Assembly: GCF_900090325.1 (NCBI RefSeq)
Contig: NZ_FMHW01000002.1
Coordinates: 5,395,001-5,459,000 of the forward strand
Source: Micromonospora pallida
GTDB lineage: Bacteria; Actinomycetota; Actinomycetes; Mycobacteriales; Micromonosporaceae
DNA: 64,000 nt
Reading direction: 5' to 3'
The notes under the pieces: generated by a model
The model's database searches: none
What the model saw: the letters and a program-made list of their open reading frames with translations, nothing else
Told to the model about the DNA's origin: nothing
Translations under genes and position numbers: made by a program
Shown here: piece by piece, positions 1 to 8,323 of the stretch
Position numbering within the stretch: the stretch's first letter is position 1
Layout: each line of letters starts with the position of its first letter

Positions 1-31
1 GCCGCGCGGCACCCACGACCCGGTGCGCTGA
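1..31 (+). CDS. Possible C-terminal tail of an upstream gene (partial)
   Basis: One forward frame is open from the window edge to TGA at 29-31 and ends in residues PRGTHDPVR. The next gene begins 80 bases downstream on the same strand. Only nine or ten residues are visible, so no family can be named and the call rests on position alone. Confidence 0.25.
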   Translation, partial: PRGTHDPVR

Positions 32-110
32 CCGCGGGCGGGCTCGATCACCAGGGAAAACGATCATCCGGCCGGCCGGGCGGGTAGCGCGGCCCGGTCA
101 TGATGAGACG

Positions 111-491
111 GTGATTCGCTTTCTGTTGAATGCGCTCTGGTTCGTCTTCGGTAGTGGATTCGTGTTGGCCATCGGGTACGGACTCGCGGCGCTGGTCTGC
201 TTCGTACTCATCGTCACGATCCCGTTCGGCGTCGCCGCGCTGCGGCTGGCCCGGTACTCGCTCTGGCCCTTCGGCCGCACCCTGGTCGAGAAGCCGGACG
301 CCGGCCTGGCCTCCGGCGCGGCGAACATCGTCTGGCTGCTGGTGGCCGGCTGGTGGCTCGCCCTGTCGCACATTCTCGCCGGCATCGCCCAGTGCGTCAG
401 CATCGTCGGCATCCCGTTCGGCCTGGCGAACTTCAAGCTCGTCCCCGCCGCCCTCTGGCCGCTGGGCCGGGAGGTCGTCGAGACGCCCTGA
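111..491 (+). CDS. yccF: YccF-family inner-membrane protein
   Basis: A 126-residue integral membrane protein with a GTG start. It has the two-repeat architecture of the YccF (DUF307) family: residues about 1-55 and 65-120 each carry hydrophobic helices followed by a conserved 'IPFG..' turn and an 'LWPFG/LWPLG' motif (IPFGVAALRLARYSLWPFG; IPFGLANFKLVPAALWPLG). The length is about normal for the family. The function of YccF proteins is not established. The gene converges with the antiporter operon, separated by a hairpin, so it is probably a single-gene unit. Family assignment is strong; no role can be inferred from the neighbours. Confidence 0.88.
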   Translation: MIRFLLNALWFVFGSGFVLAIGYGLAALVCFVLIVTIPFGVAALRLARYSLWPFGRTLVEKPDAGLASGAANIVWLLVAGWWLALSHILAGIAQCVSIVGIPFGLANFKLVPAALWPLGREVVETP

Positions 492-538
492 CCGTCCACC
501 CGGTACGAACGCCCGGCCGGGTCCGCGCGGTGGCCGGC

Positions 539-587
539 GCGAGCGCTCCTGACCCCCGTCTCGTGCGGCGTGGTCAGGAGCGTTCGC
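539..587. terminator. Hairpin between convergent yccF and mnhG
   Basis: The arms at 539-553 and 573-587 are inverted repeats of 15 bases with one mismatch, around a 19-base loop. The right arm overlaps the last codons of mnhG. No T-run follows on either strand. The position between converging genes suggests a bidirectional terminator. Confidence 0.55.
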
Positions 588-933
588 TGATCCGGTCGAG
601 GTGCGCGGCCAGCTCGTCGGTGATCAGCAGGTCCGTCCGGATCTCGTCGTGCGGGTACGCGGCCCGGCCGACCATGTGCGCGGCCACCGGAGCGCTGGCC
701 AGTTGGAACACACCGACCAGGACGAGGGTGGTGATGTCCACTCCGGTGCGCAGCCGCAGCGCGCACCCGAGCAGGACCAGCAGCAGGCCGAGGACCTGGG
801 GTTTGGCGGCGGCGTGCATCCGGGAGAGCAGGTCGGGGAAGCGGACCAGAGCGATCCCGGCGGCGAGGCTGAGCAGCGCGCCGGAGATCAGGCAGACCGC
901 GGCGACGGCGTCGAGGACGGTGGCCAGGCTCAC
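574..933 (-). CDS. mnhG: Mrp/Mnh Na+/H+ antiporter subunit G
   Basis: A 119-residue small membrane subunit of the multisubunit Mrp (Mnh) cation/proton antiporter. Three hydrophobic helices are visible. The signature 'GIALVRFPDLLSRMHAAAKPQVLG' region, with its RFPD and RMHAA elements (around residues 27-46), is diagnostic of MnhG/PhaG. The GTG start shares a GTGA overlap with the stop of mnhF, so translation is probably coupled. It is the last gene of the leftward operon A-C-D-E-F-G. In characterised Mrp systems all subunits are needed for a working complex. Confidence 0.93.
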   Translation of the reverse strand: MSLATVLDAVAAVCLISGALLSLAAGIALVRFPDLLSRMHAAAKPQVLGLLLVLLGCALRLRTGVDITTLVLVGVFQLASAPVAAHMVGRAAYPHDEIRTDLLITDELAAHLDRISERS

Positions 934-1193
934 TTCGGGTCCTTCCGGGCCGCGAAGCGGGCGACGCTGACCGAGCCGACGAAACCGAGGATCGCGAGCA
1001 CCACCAGCACCGGCAACGCGGTGGCGTCCCGGCTGTACGCGGCCTCGGTGGCGATGGCGGCGACCACGATGGCCAGCAGCACGTCGGTGGCGACGGCCCG
1101 GTCCAGAATGGACGGCCCCCGGATGATCCGGAGCAGGGTGAGCCCGCCGGCCACGGCGAGCAGGACGGTGACGGTCACGGCTACGGCGGTCAA
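930..1193 (-). CDS. mnhF: Mrp/Mnh Na+/H+ antiporter subunit F
   Basis: An 87-residue, three-helix subunit. The region 'LRIIRGPSILDRAVATDVL' (about residues 20-38) matches the conserved R-x-GP-x-x-x-DR core of MnhF. Length is normal. The ATG start overlaps the mnhE stop by four bases and its own stop overlaps the mnhG start, so the three genes are tightly coupled. It is part of the membrane antiporter complex that exchanges cytoplasmic Na+ (or other cations) for protons. Confidence 0.93.
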   Translation of the reverse strand: MTAVAVTVTVLLAVAGGLTLLRIIRGPSILDRAVATDVLLAIVVAAIATEAAYSRDATALPVLVVLAILGFVGSVSVARFAARKDPK

Positions 1194-1825
1194 CTCGATG
1201 CCCCTGACAGGTCGGCCGGCGGTGACGTGCCGGTATGGGTGGCTTCGACAGCCCGGCGCTGCTCGTCCGGGGAGCCGATGGCGGCGATGATCCGCATCTC
1301 CAACTCCAGGACCTCCTGCCGGAACTGCTCGACCTCCTCGATGGTCCGGACGCCGAGCACGTGGATGTAGAGGGTGCCGGTGGTCCGGTCGACCTCGAGG
1401 ATGAGGCTGCCCGGCACCAGCGAGAGCGCCTCGGCGGTGAGGGTGAGGTTCAGGTCGGTGTTGATCCGCAGCGGCACGGCGATGATCGCGCCGCGCGGTG
1501 TGTGCCCGAACCGGACGGCCAGCCAGGCGATCTGGGCGCTGGCCACCACCAGGTCACGCAGGAAGCGCAGCCCGAAGCGGAGCAGCCCCAGCGGGTGCAG
1601 CCGACCGGCGAAGGTCACCGGTGGCAGCGGGAAGACGGCCAGCAGCACGGCCGCGACGAGCAGCCCACTGATCAGGTTGGCCCAGGTGAAGGTGCCCCAG
1701 AGCAGCACCCAGACGGTGACCAGGGCGGTCACCGCGACGGCCAGGTTGCGCCGTCGGGCGCGCCGGGTCAGCGGCGGGTTCGGCGGCTCGATCGGCTGGC
1801 CCGGCGTCAACGGATCGGCGCTCAC
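1190..1825 (-). CDS. mnhE: Mrp/Mnh Na+/H+ antiporter subunit E
   Basis: A 211-residue subunit with the GTG start at 1825 in a GTGA overlap with the mnhD stop. After a basic N-terminal tail (RRARRRN, about residues 19-25) come two hydrophobic helices. The conserved MnhE cytoplasmic domain follows: 'IAVPLRINTDLNLTLTAEAL' then 'SLVPGS' and the 'VHVL' type strand (here IHVLGV), near residues 110-165. The C-terminal 40 residues are variable and polar. The family is unmistakable from the order of motifs and the operon position between D and F. MnhE acts in assembly and activity of the antiporter complex in studied systems. Confidence 0.93.
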   Translation of the reverse strand: MSADPLTPGQPIEPPNPPLTRRARRRNLAVAVTALVTVWVLLWGTFTWANLISGLLVAAVLLAVFPLPPVTFAGRLHPLGLLRFGLRFLRDLVVASAQIAWLAVRFGHTPRGAIIAVPLRINTDLNLTLTAEALSLVPGSLILEVDRTTGTLYIHVLGVRTIEEVEQFRQEVLELEMRIIAAIGSPDEQRRAVEATHTGTSPPADLSGASS

Positions 1826-3564
1826 GGCGTCCCCTCCGGGTAGACGGCCTCCACGTACGGGGTCCGGCGCAGCAGGTCGTCGGCGGCGTCGGTGCTGATC
1901 TCGAAGAGCGGCCCGGCGACCACCGTCAGGGCCAGCCCGAACACCACCAGGGCGGCGGTCGAGGCGATCATCAGCCGGGGCAGCATGACAGCCGGCTGCC
2001 CTGCGTCCGGCTCCTCGCGGGTCTGCTCCGCGTCGCCGACCCGGGCCGCCGGAACCACCGCCTCCCCAACGCTGGAGGCAGCGGGAGCGGCGCCGGCGGC
2101 GCCCGGGGCGGCGGCGATCGGGGCAGGGACGGCGCCGGCAGCGACCGGGGCGGCGTCGGCGGAGACCGCAGCGCCGGCGGAAGCAGGTGCGCCGGCGGGG
2201 ACCGCGACGGTGTCGGCGGCCGGTGCGGCGGCGGTGGGCATGTCCGGGTGGGGTGCCCGCCAGAAGGCCAGGTTCCACACCCGGGCGATGGCGTAGAGGG
2301 TGAGCAGGCTGGTGACCAGGCCGGCGGCGACCAGCCCCCAGGCCAGCAGCCCGCCGTCGTCGACCCCGGCCTGGACCAGACCGAGCTTGCCGAGGAACCC
2401 GGAGAAGGGCGGGATGCCGGCGAGGTTGAGCGCGGGGACGAAGAACAGCACCGCGAGCAGCGGGGAGAGCCGGGCCAGCCCGCCGAGGCGGTCCAGGGCG
2501 GTGCTGCCACCCCGCCGCTCGACCAGACCGGCGGCGAGGAACAGGGTCGTCTGGATGGTGATGTGGTGCACCACGTAGAAGATCGCGGCGGCCAGGCCGA
2601 GCGAGGTGGTGAGCCCCACCCCGAAGAGCATGTACCCGATGTGGCTGATCAGCGTGAAGGAGAGCAGCCGCTTGATGTCTGACTGGGCGACCGCGCCGAG
2701 GATGCCGACCAGCATGGTCAGCCCCGCCACCCAGAGCAGCAGGTCGGCCGTCCGGCCACCGGGGAAGAGCAGCGTCTCGGTTCGGATGATCGCGTACACG
2801 CCGACCTTGGTGAGCAGGCCGGCGAAGACCGCGGTGACCGGGGCGGGCGCGGTCGGGTAGCTGTCCGGCAGCCAGGCCGACAGCGGGAAGACGGCGGCCT
2901 TGATGCCGAAGGCGAGCAGCAGCATGCCCTGGAGGACCAGGCGTAGGTCGTCCGGGAGGGCGTCCAGCCGGCCGACGAGCTGCGCGAGGTTGAGCGTGCC
3001 GGTGGCCGAGTAGACCAGCCCGATCGCCACCAGGAAGACCATCGACGACAGCAGGCTGACCACGACGTACGTGGTGCCGGCCCGGATCCGGGTCTCGGTG
3101 CTGCCCAGGGTGAGCAGCACGTAGCTGGCGACCAGCAGGATCTCGAAACCGACGTAGAGGTTGAACAGGTCGCCGGAGAGGAACGCGTTGCACACGCCGG
3201 CGGTGAGCACCAGGTACGTCGGGTGGTAGACCGACAGCGGCGTCTCCTCGTCGCCGTCGGCCATGCCCTGCCCGATCGAGTACACCAGCACGCAGAGGGT
3301 GACCGCGGCGGAGACGACCAGCATCAGCGCGGCGAGCTGGTCGGCCACGAGCACGATGCCCAGCGGCGCGACCCAGCCGCCCACCTCGACGACGAGCGGA
3401 CCGTCGACGGTGGACCAGAACAGCAGCAGCGCGGCGACCACGACGGTCGCGGTGAGCACGGTGAGGCTGACCCAGCGCTGCGCGCGGGGCCGGCCGGCCA
3501 GCATGAGGGTGAGCGCCGCGCCGAGCAGCGGCATCACCACCGGCATCGGGACGAGGTGGTTCAT
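1822..3564 (-). CDS. mnhD: Mrp/Mnh Na+/H+ antiporter subunit D
   Basis: A 580-residue polytopic subunit related to complex I NuoM/NuoN. The proton-antiporter domain runs from about residue 95 to 430 and shows 'GIKAAVFPLSAWLPDSYPTA' with the key lysine and the 'SHIGYMLFG' and 'GFLGKLGLVQAGV' segments. It is longer than usual because an Ala/Pro-rich, low-complexity insert (about residues 441-525, roughly bases 1985-2240) lies between the penultimate and last membrane helices. The insert has no hydrophobic helix pattern and is probably a disordered loop. The ATG start overlaps the mnhC stop. D, with A, is a candidate proton-translocating subunit. Confidence 0.94.
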   Translation of the reverse strand: MNHLVPMPVVMPLLGAALTLMLAGRPRAQRWVSLTVLTATVVVAALLLFWSTVDGPLVVEVGGWVAPLGIVLVADQLAALMLVVSAAVTLCVLVYSIGQGMADGDEETPLSVYHPTYLVLTAGVCNAFLSGDLFNLYVGFEILLVASYVLLTLGSTETRIRAGTTYVVVSLLSSMVFLVAIGLVYSATGTLNLAQLVGRLDALPDDLRLVLQGMLLLAFGIKAAVFPLSAWLPDSYPTAPAPVTAVFAGLLTKVGVYAIIRTETLLFPGGRTADLLLWVAGLTMLVGILGAVAQSDIKRLLSFTLISHIGYMLFGVGLTTSLGLAAAIFYVVHHITIQTTLFLAAGLVERRGGSTALDRLGGLARLSPLLAVLFFVPALNLAGIPPFSGFLGKLGLVQAGVDDGGLLAWGLVAAGLVTSLLTLYAIARVWNLAFWRAPHPDMPTAAAPAADTVAVPAGAPASAGAAVSADAAPVAAGAVPAPIAAAPGAAGAAPAASSVGEAVVPAARVGDAEQTREEPDAGQPAVMLPRLMIASTAALVVFGLALTVVAGPLFEISTDAADDLLRRTPYVEAVYPEGTP

Positions 3565-4022
3565 CCGGCCCTCCCCGCGTCCGCACCCGACGGGGTGGGC
3601 ACCGGGTCGTCGTCCTCGCCCGGCTCACCGGCGGTCTGCTCGTCGGCGGTGCCCGGCCCCTCGTCCCGCTCGGCGAGGTCCATGATCCGGCGGTCCTCCA
3701 CGTCGTCCTGCACCTCGTCGTGACCGTTGAGGTGCCAGCTCCGGTAGGAGAGGGCGAGCAGGAAGGCCGTCATGCCGAGGGTGATGACGATGGCGGTGAG
3801 CACCATCGCCTGGGGCAGCGGATCGCTCATCTCCTCCTCGGGAGTGGTACCGACGATCGGCGGGCCGCCGGCCCGGCCGCCGGTGAGCAGGAGCAGGTTG
3901 GCGCCGTTGCCGAGCAGGACGACGCCCATCAGGATCCGGGTGAGGCTGCGCTCCAGCAGCAGGGTCACCCCGGCGGCGAAGAGCACCCCGACCACGAGGA
4001 CGTAGGTAAGGTTCGGCGTCAC
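3561..4022 (-). CDS. mnhC: Mrp/Mnh Na+/H+ antiporter subunit C
   Basis: A 153-residue subunit homologous to complex I NuoK. The GTG at 4022 (VTPNLTYVLVVG) overlaps the mnhA stop by four bases. Three helices are visible, with the family segment 'RILMGVVLLGNGANLLLL' near residues 28-45 and 'DPLPQAMVLTAIVITLG' near 68-85. The last 45 or so residues are acidic (EDRR, DEGP, GEDDD) and absent from short homologues, a common actinobacterial extension. It sits between A and D in the operon, as expected. Confidence 0.93.
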   Translation of the reverse strand: MTPNLTYVLVVGVLFAAGVTLLLERSLTRILMGVVLLGNGANLLLLTGGRAGGPPIVGTTPEEEMSDPLPQAMVLTAIVITLGMTAFLLALSYRSWHLNGHDEVQDDVEDRRIMDLAERDEGPGTADEQTAGEPGEDDDPVPTPSGADAGRAG

Positions 4023-6850
4023 ACCAGTTCCCTTTCCCGCACCTCGGCCGGTACGTCGCTCCGTTCGGTCTCGTGCTGCCGGTCCATCTCCGCGCCGAGG
4101 CTGCGCAGGATGTCCAGCACCAGCCCGACCACGATCAGGTAGACGCCGACGTCGAAGAAGACCGACGTGACGAAGTGCAGGTGGCCCACGACCGGCAGGT
4201 GGAAGTCCAGCAGGGCGCTCTGGAGGAACTCCCCGCCGAACGGGATGGCGACCACCCCGGTGCCCACCGCCACGAACAGCCCCGCGCCGAGCAGCTTGCC
4301 CGCGTCGACCGGTGCGGCGCTGTTCAGCTCGGTGCGTCCGCCGGCCAGGTAGCGCACGGTCAGGGCCAGCCCGGCGACCAGACCGGCGGCGAACCCGCCA
4401 CCGGGCGCGTTGTGACCGGAGAAGAGGAGGTAGATGGAGAAGATCACGATGGCGTGGAAGAGCAGCCGCGTCACCACCTGGAGGATCACCGACTGGCGGC
4501 GGGTGGTCGCCCCGGTGGTCAGCCAGCGCGGCCGGGACGGCGTACTGGTCATCCCGGGAATCCCGCTGCGCCGGTCCAGGTCGCGGGACCGCCGGAAGAT
4601 CAGGCTGGCCACGCCGGTGGCGGCCACCAGCAGGACGGCGACCTCGCCCATGGTGTCCCAGGCCCGGATGTCCACCAGGGTCACGTTGACCACGTTCTTG
4701 CCGCCGCCGTAGGAGACGGCCTCGGCCGGGAAGTCGACCGAGATCGGTACGGCCTGCCGGCCGCCCGCCGCGACGTACGCCATCCCGGCGGTGACCGCGC
4801 CGACGGCAATGCCGAGCCCGATCCGGCCACGCCGGCTGGACCGGATGGGCCGCTCCGAGAACTTCTCCGGCAGCCGACGCAGGACCAGCACGAACATGAC
4901 GATCGTGACGGTCTCCACCAGGAACTGGGTCAGCGCCAGATCGGGCGCGCCGTGCAGGATGAAGAGCAACGCGGTGCCGTAGCCGGAGACCCCGACCAGG
5001 ATCATCGCGGTCAGCCGGCGCAGCGCCCGGGCGGCGGCGATCGCGGAGACGATCACCACGGCGGCGGCGACCGCCTGGAGCGGGGTGTCCCAGGCCCGAA
5101 ACGAACCGGACCACGGGCCCCCGGCCACCAGCGCACCGCCGGGCAGGACGACCACCACGAGCAGGATGACGCCGAGGTAGAACGGCAGCGAACCCCGCTG
5201 GGTCGCACCGGTCAGCTCCACCGCCAGCCGGTCCACCCCGGCGACCACCCGTTGGTAGCCGGCGGCGCCGTCGAAGGGCAGCCACTGGCCGGTGCGCAGG
5301 TGCCCCCGGTGGACGAGCAGGAACAGCCCGGCCCCGGCCGCGACGGCCAGCACCGACAACCCGAGGGCGAGCGTCGGCCCGTGCCAGAGCGCCAGGTGGT
5401 ACGGGGTCCCGGCGACGGGATACAGATCGGCGTACGGGGCGAGCAGCCGGTCGACGGCGGGGGCGGCCACCCCGGCGGCCAGGCCGACGACGGCGAGCAG
5501 GGCCGGTGCCGCCAGGAACGGCCAGCGCACCGGGTGCGGCTCGGTCGGCGGCACCCCGGGCTTGCCGGCGAAGGCGCCCCACAGGAACCGCAACGTGTAC
5601 GCCACGGTCAGCGCCGAGCCGAGCACCAGCCCGGCCAGCACCACCTTCTCGGCGGTGCCGCCGTGCCGGAACGCCTCGTACGCGGCCTCCTTGGCGACGA
5701 ACCCGGCCAGCGGCGGCAGGCCGGCCATGGACGCGGCGGCGAGTGTGGCGACCACCGCGAGGGCCGGGGCGCGGCGGCCGAGCCCGCTGAGTTCGCGCAG
5801 GTCACGGGTGCCGGTGGCGTGGTCGACGATGCCGACCACCAGGAACAGGGTGGCCTTGAACAGGGCGTGGGCCAGCACCATCGCCACGCCGGCCAGTGCG
5901 GTGTCCCGGGTGCCCGCGCCGAGCACCACCATCAGCAGGCCGAGTTGGCTGACCGTGCCGTACGCGAGGAGCAGCTTCAGGTCGACCTGGCGCAGCGCGG
6001 ACCAGGCGCCGAGGAAGAGCGTGACCAGACCGGTGGTGAGCAGCACCGCCCGCCACGGTGCGACGTCGGCGACCGCCGGTCCCATCAGGGCGACCAGGAA
6101 GACGCCGGCCTTGACCATGGCCGCCGCGTGCAGGTAGGCGCTGACCGGGGTGGGGGCCGCCATCGCGTTGGGCAGCCAGAAGGTGAACGGGAAGATCGCC
6201 GACTTGCTCATCGCGCCGAGCAGGACCAGCACCAGCGCCACGGCCAGGTAGCCGCCGTCGGGCAGGTTCTCGACGATCCGCGACCAGCGGTACGTGCCGA
6301 CGTGCTGGCCGAGCATGATGAACCCGGCGAGCATGGCGAGACCGCCCAGCGTGGTCACCAGCAGGGCCTGCATGGCCGCCCGGCGGCTGGCCCGTTTCGC
6401 CGGGTCGTACCCGATGAGCAGGTAGGAGAAGACGGTGGTCAGCTCCCAGAAGACGTAGAGCAGCAGCAGGTCGTCGGAGACCACCAGGCCGAGCATCGCC
6501 CCGGCGAAGGCGACGAAGACCGCCGTGAACCGGCCCAGCCCCGGGTCGTCGGAGCTGAAGTAGTGGGCGCTGTAGACCAGCACCAGCGCGCCGACCCCGC
6601 CGACCAGGACGACCAGCAACCAGGCCAGGGTGCCCATCCGCAGGGCGATCTCCAGCCCGAGCCCCGGCACCCAGGGGAACGTCTCCACCACCGGCGCGCC
6701 GGAGCGGACCTGCCCGGTGTGGGCCAGCGCCCACGCCAGGGTCGCCGCCGGTACGGCCGCCACGAGGTAGAGCGCCCGCCGCCCCCAGGTGCGTACCAGC
6801 GCCGGGGCGACCACGGCTGCGAGCGCATGGACCGCCACCAGTACCAGCAC
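4019..6850 (-). CDS. mnhA: Mrp/Mnh Na+/H+ antiporter subunit A fused to B domain
   Basis: A 943-residue giant membrane subunit. The GTG at 6850 is chosen because GGGAGG lies four bases upstream and the protein then begins with a hydrophobic helix; an ATG at 6928 would add a charged leader that family members lack. Order: NuoL-like proton-antiporter region (about 60-410) with 'FWELTTVFSYLLIGY' (key Glu), 'MSKSAIFPFTFWLP' and 'HALFKATLFL' (key lysines); the MrpA C-terminal region (about 585-720); then an MnhB domain (about 790-930: 'HNAPGGGFAAGL', 'FFDVGVYLIVVG'). No separate mnhB exists, so the fusion supplies it. It is the first gene of the operon. Confidence 0.94.
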   Translation of the reverse strand: MLVLVAVHALAAVVAPALVRTWGRRALYLVAAVPAATLAWALAHTGQVRSGAPVVETFPWVPGLGLEIALRMGTLAWLLVVLVGGVGALVLVYSAHYFSSDDPGLGRFTAVFVAFAGAMLGLVVSDDLLLLYVFWELTTVFSYLLIGYDPAKRASRRAAMQALLVTTLGGLAMLAGFIMLGQHVGTYRWSRIVENLPDGGYLAVALVLVLLGAMSKSAIFPFTFWLPNAMAAPTPVSAYLHAAAMVKAGVFLVALMGPAVADVAPWRAVLLTTGLVTLFLGAWSALRQVDLKLLLAYGTVSQLGLLMVVLGAGTRDTALAGVAMVLAHALFKATLFLVVGIVDHATGTRDLRELSGLGRRAPALAVVATLAAASMAGLPPLAGFVAKEAAYEAFRHGGTAEKVVLAGLVLGSALTVAYTLRFLWGAFAGKPGVPPTEPHPVRWPFLAAPALLAVVGLAAGVAAPAVDRLLAPYADLYPVAGTPYHLALWHGPTLALGLSVLAVAAGAGLFLLVHRGHLRTGQWLPFDGAAGYQRVVAGVDRLAVELTGATQRGSLPFYLGVILLVVVVLPGGALVAGGPWSGSFRAWDTPLQAVAAAVVIVSAIAAARALRRLTAMILVGVSGYGTALLFILHGAPDLALTQFLVETVTIVMFVLVLRRLPEKFSERPIRSSRRGRIGLGIAVGAVTAGMAYVAAGGRQAVPISVDFPAEAVSYGGGKNVVNVTLVDIRAWDTMGEVAVLLVAATGVASLIFRRSRDLDRRSGIPGMTSTPSRPRWLTTGATTRRQSVILQVVTRLLFHAIVIFSIYLLFSGHNAPGGGFAAGLVAGLALTVRYLAGGRTELNSAAPVDAGKLLGAGLFVAVGTGVVAIPFGGEFLQSALLDFHLPVVGHLHFVTSVFFDVGVYLIVVGLVLDILRSLGAEMDRQHETERSDVPAEVRERELV

Positions 6851-6995
6851 ACAACCTCCCCAAGATCCACTGACCGCCGACCCCAACCTTATCCAGGGAA
6901 AAGCCGAATCGACACGCGCCGCAGGCAAACGTCATCCAACAGTCACACCGAGCTATCACCGCTGGCCGGCGGGGGCGGCGGGGCGCGACCGCCGG

Positions 6996-7919
6996 TCAGT
7001 GCCCGCCTGGGCGGTCAGGGTGCCGGCGCGGCGGCCGGGAGTGCGGTTCGTCACGGTCGATGCGCAGTTCCCGTTCGAGTTCGACGATGACCGCCCGGAG
7101 GTCGTCCAGCCGCTGGGTGAGCGCGATCCGGTCCACCTCGTCCGGCACGCCGTCCCCGTCCTCGTCGTAGTCCGGGGCGAGCCGCTCGGTCATCTCCAGC
7201 CGGCGGGCCTCCTCCATCGAGTTCACGATGACCGCGATCAGGATGTTGAGCAGCAGGTTCACCGTGATCAGCACGTAGCTGACGTAGTAGAGCAGGGTCC
7301 ACCGGGAGACGGCCATGCCCTGCTCGATGAGGTCCGGCAGGGTCTCCAGGGAGAGCAGCACGAACAGGGTGAGCAGCGACCGGCCGATGTCCCCGTACTG
7401 CTCGGGGTAGGTGTCCTTGAAGATCAGCCAACCGGCCATGCCGTACACGTAGAGGGTGACCACGGCCAGCGCCAGGAAGCCGCCGACGCCCGGCAGGCTG
7501 CGCCACAGTGCGGCGACGATGGTGCGCAGGCCCGGCGAGAAACGCACCAACCGGAGCATCCGGGCGACCCGGACCACCCGCAGCAGCGCCGAGTCGCCGT
7601 GCAGGCCGGGCAGGAAGATCGCCGAGATCACCACGAAGTCGAAGACGTTCCAGCCGTGCCGGAAGAAGTCCTGCGGGCGGCGGCCGTAGGCGAGCAGCCG
7701 GATGACGATCTCCGCGACGAACGCGATGCGGAAGGTCCACTCCAGCCCGTGCAGGACCGGCCGGGCCGCCCCCAGGTGCGGGTACGTCTCGACGCCGAGT
7801 ACCACGCCGTTGGCGATGATCACGACGACGATGGCGATCTCGAACGGGCGGGACCGGGCGAGCCGGCCGCACCGCTCGGCCAGGGCGGACTGGTCGGCCT
7901 GCGGGGTGACGCGGCTCAC
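6996..7919 (-). CDS. One-domain voltage-gated cation channel (NaChBac-like)
   Basis: A 307-residue channel with one S1-S6 repeat, like bacterial Nav channels that assemble as tetramers. S1 begins about residue 26 (FEIAIVVVIIANGVVLGVE). S4 carries arginines every third residue ('RVVRVARMLRLVRF', about 116-129), the voltage sensor. The pore loop has a filter-like 'LSLETLPD' where NaChBac has TLESW, so the Glu is kept but the following Trp is not. S6 ('LLYYVSYVLITVNLLLNILIAVIVNSM') is followed by a charged C-terminal coil. The GTG start has no strong ribosome site. Being next to a Na+/H+ antiporter suggests a role in Na+ balance, but selectivity (Na+ or Ca2+) cannot be read from sequence. Confidence 0.88.
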   Translation of the reverse strand: MSRVTPQADQSALAERCGRLARSRPFEIAIVVVIIANGVVLGVETYPHLGAARPVLHGLEWTFRIAFVAEIVIRLLAYGRRPQDFFRHGWNVFDFVVISAIFLPGLHGDSALLRVVRVARMLRLVRFSPGLRTIVAALWRSLPGVGGFLALAVVTLYVYGMAGWLIFKDTYPEQYGDIGRSLLTLFVLLSLETLPDLIEQGMAVSRWTLLYYVSYVLITVNLLLNILIAVIVNSMEEARRLEMTERLAPDYDEDGDGVPDEVDRIALTQRLDDLRAVIVELERELRIDRDEPHSRPPRRHPDRPGGH

Positions 7920-7950
7920 CGGGCCGCAGCCGCCGGTACGGTGCCACCCC

Positions 7951-8115
7951 TCATCGTCCGGTGTCCCGCTCGACCTCCCGGCGCAGCCCGTCGGCCTCCA
8001 TGCCCAGGTAGCGGCGGATCAGCCGGCCGCCGAGGAGCACGGTGACCCGGGCCAGCGGCCCGTCCAGCGCGGCCAACTCCACCCGCTGGTGGTACGCGAT
8101 ACCCAACGTCCCCAC
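7951..8115 (-). CDS. Small hypothetical protein upstream of the channel gene
   Basis: A 54-residue frame starting at GTG 8115, eight or so bases after a GGGGGAGGAG ribosome site. Sequence features: 'LGIAYHQRVEL', 'GPLARVTVLLGGRLIRRYLG' and a charged tail. No membrane helix or known motif is recognised. It ends 31 bases before the channel gene on the same strand, so they may be co-transcribed. The good ribosome site and orientation support a real gene; there is no homology evidence available here. Confidence 0.45.
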   Translation of the reverse strand: MGTLGIAYHQRVELAALDGPLARVTVLLGGRLIRRYLGMEADGLRREVERDTGR

Positions 8116-8323
8116 GCCTCCTCCCCCACCCGGCGCGTCAAGGACACCACCCACCCCAGCCGGTACGCCCCGCACGCCGTTGTCCGGTCAATCATGAACG
8201 GTGCTCGCTCCGACGCAGGTCGCCGGGGCCGCGGTATCCCGGTTGGCGCGGCGCCCGCCCACGCCTAACCTGCCGGACGGGAGCCGACACCACGCTCGAC
8301 CCGTGACCTGAGGAGCGACCTCG

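Noticed and set aside
4073..7090. A 1005-codon open frame on the plus strand opposite mnhA
   Set aside because: Composition is Gln/Gly/Arg/His-rich with no motif or helix pattern; it is the usual antisense shadow in a high-GC gene, while the minus-strand frame is a clear MnhA.
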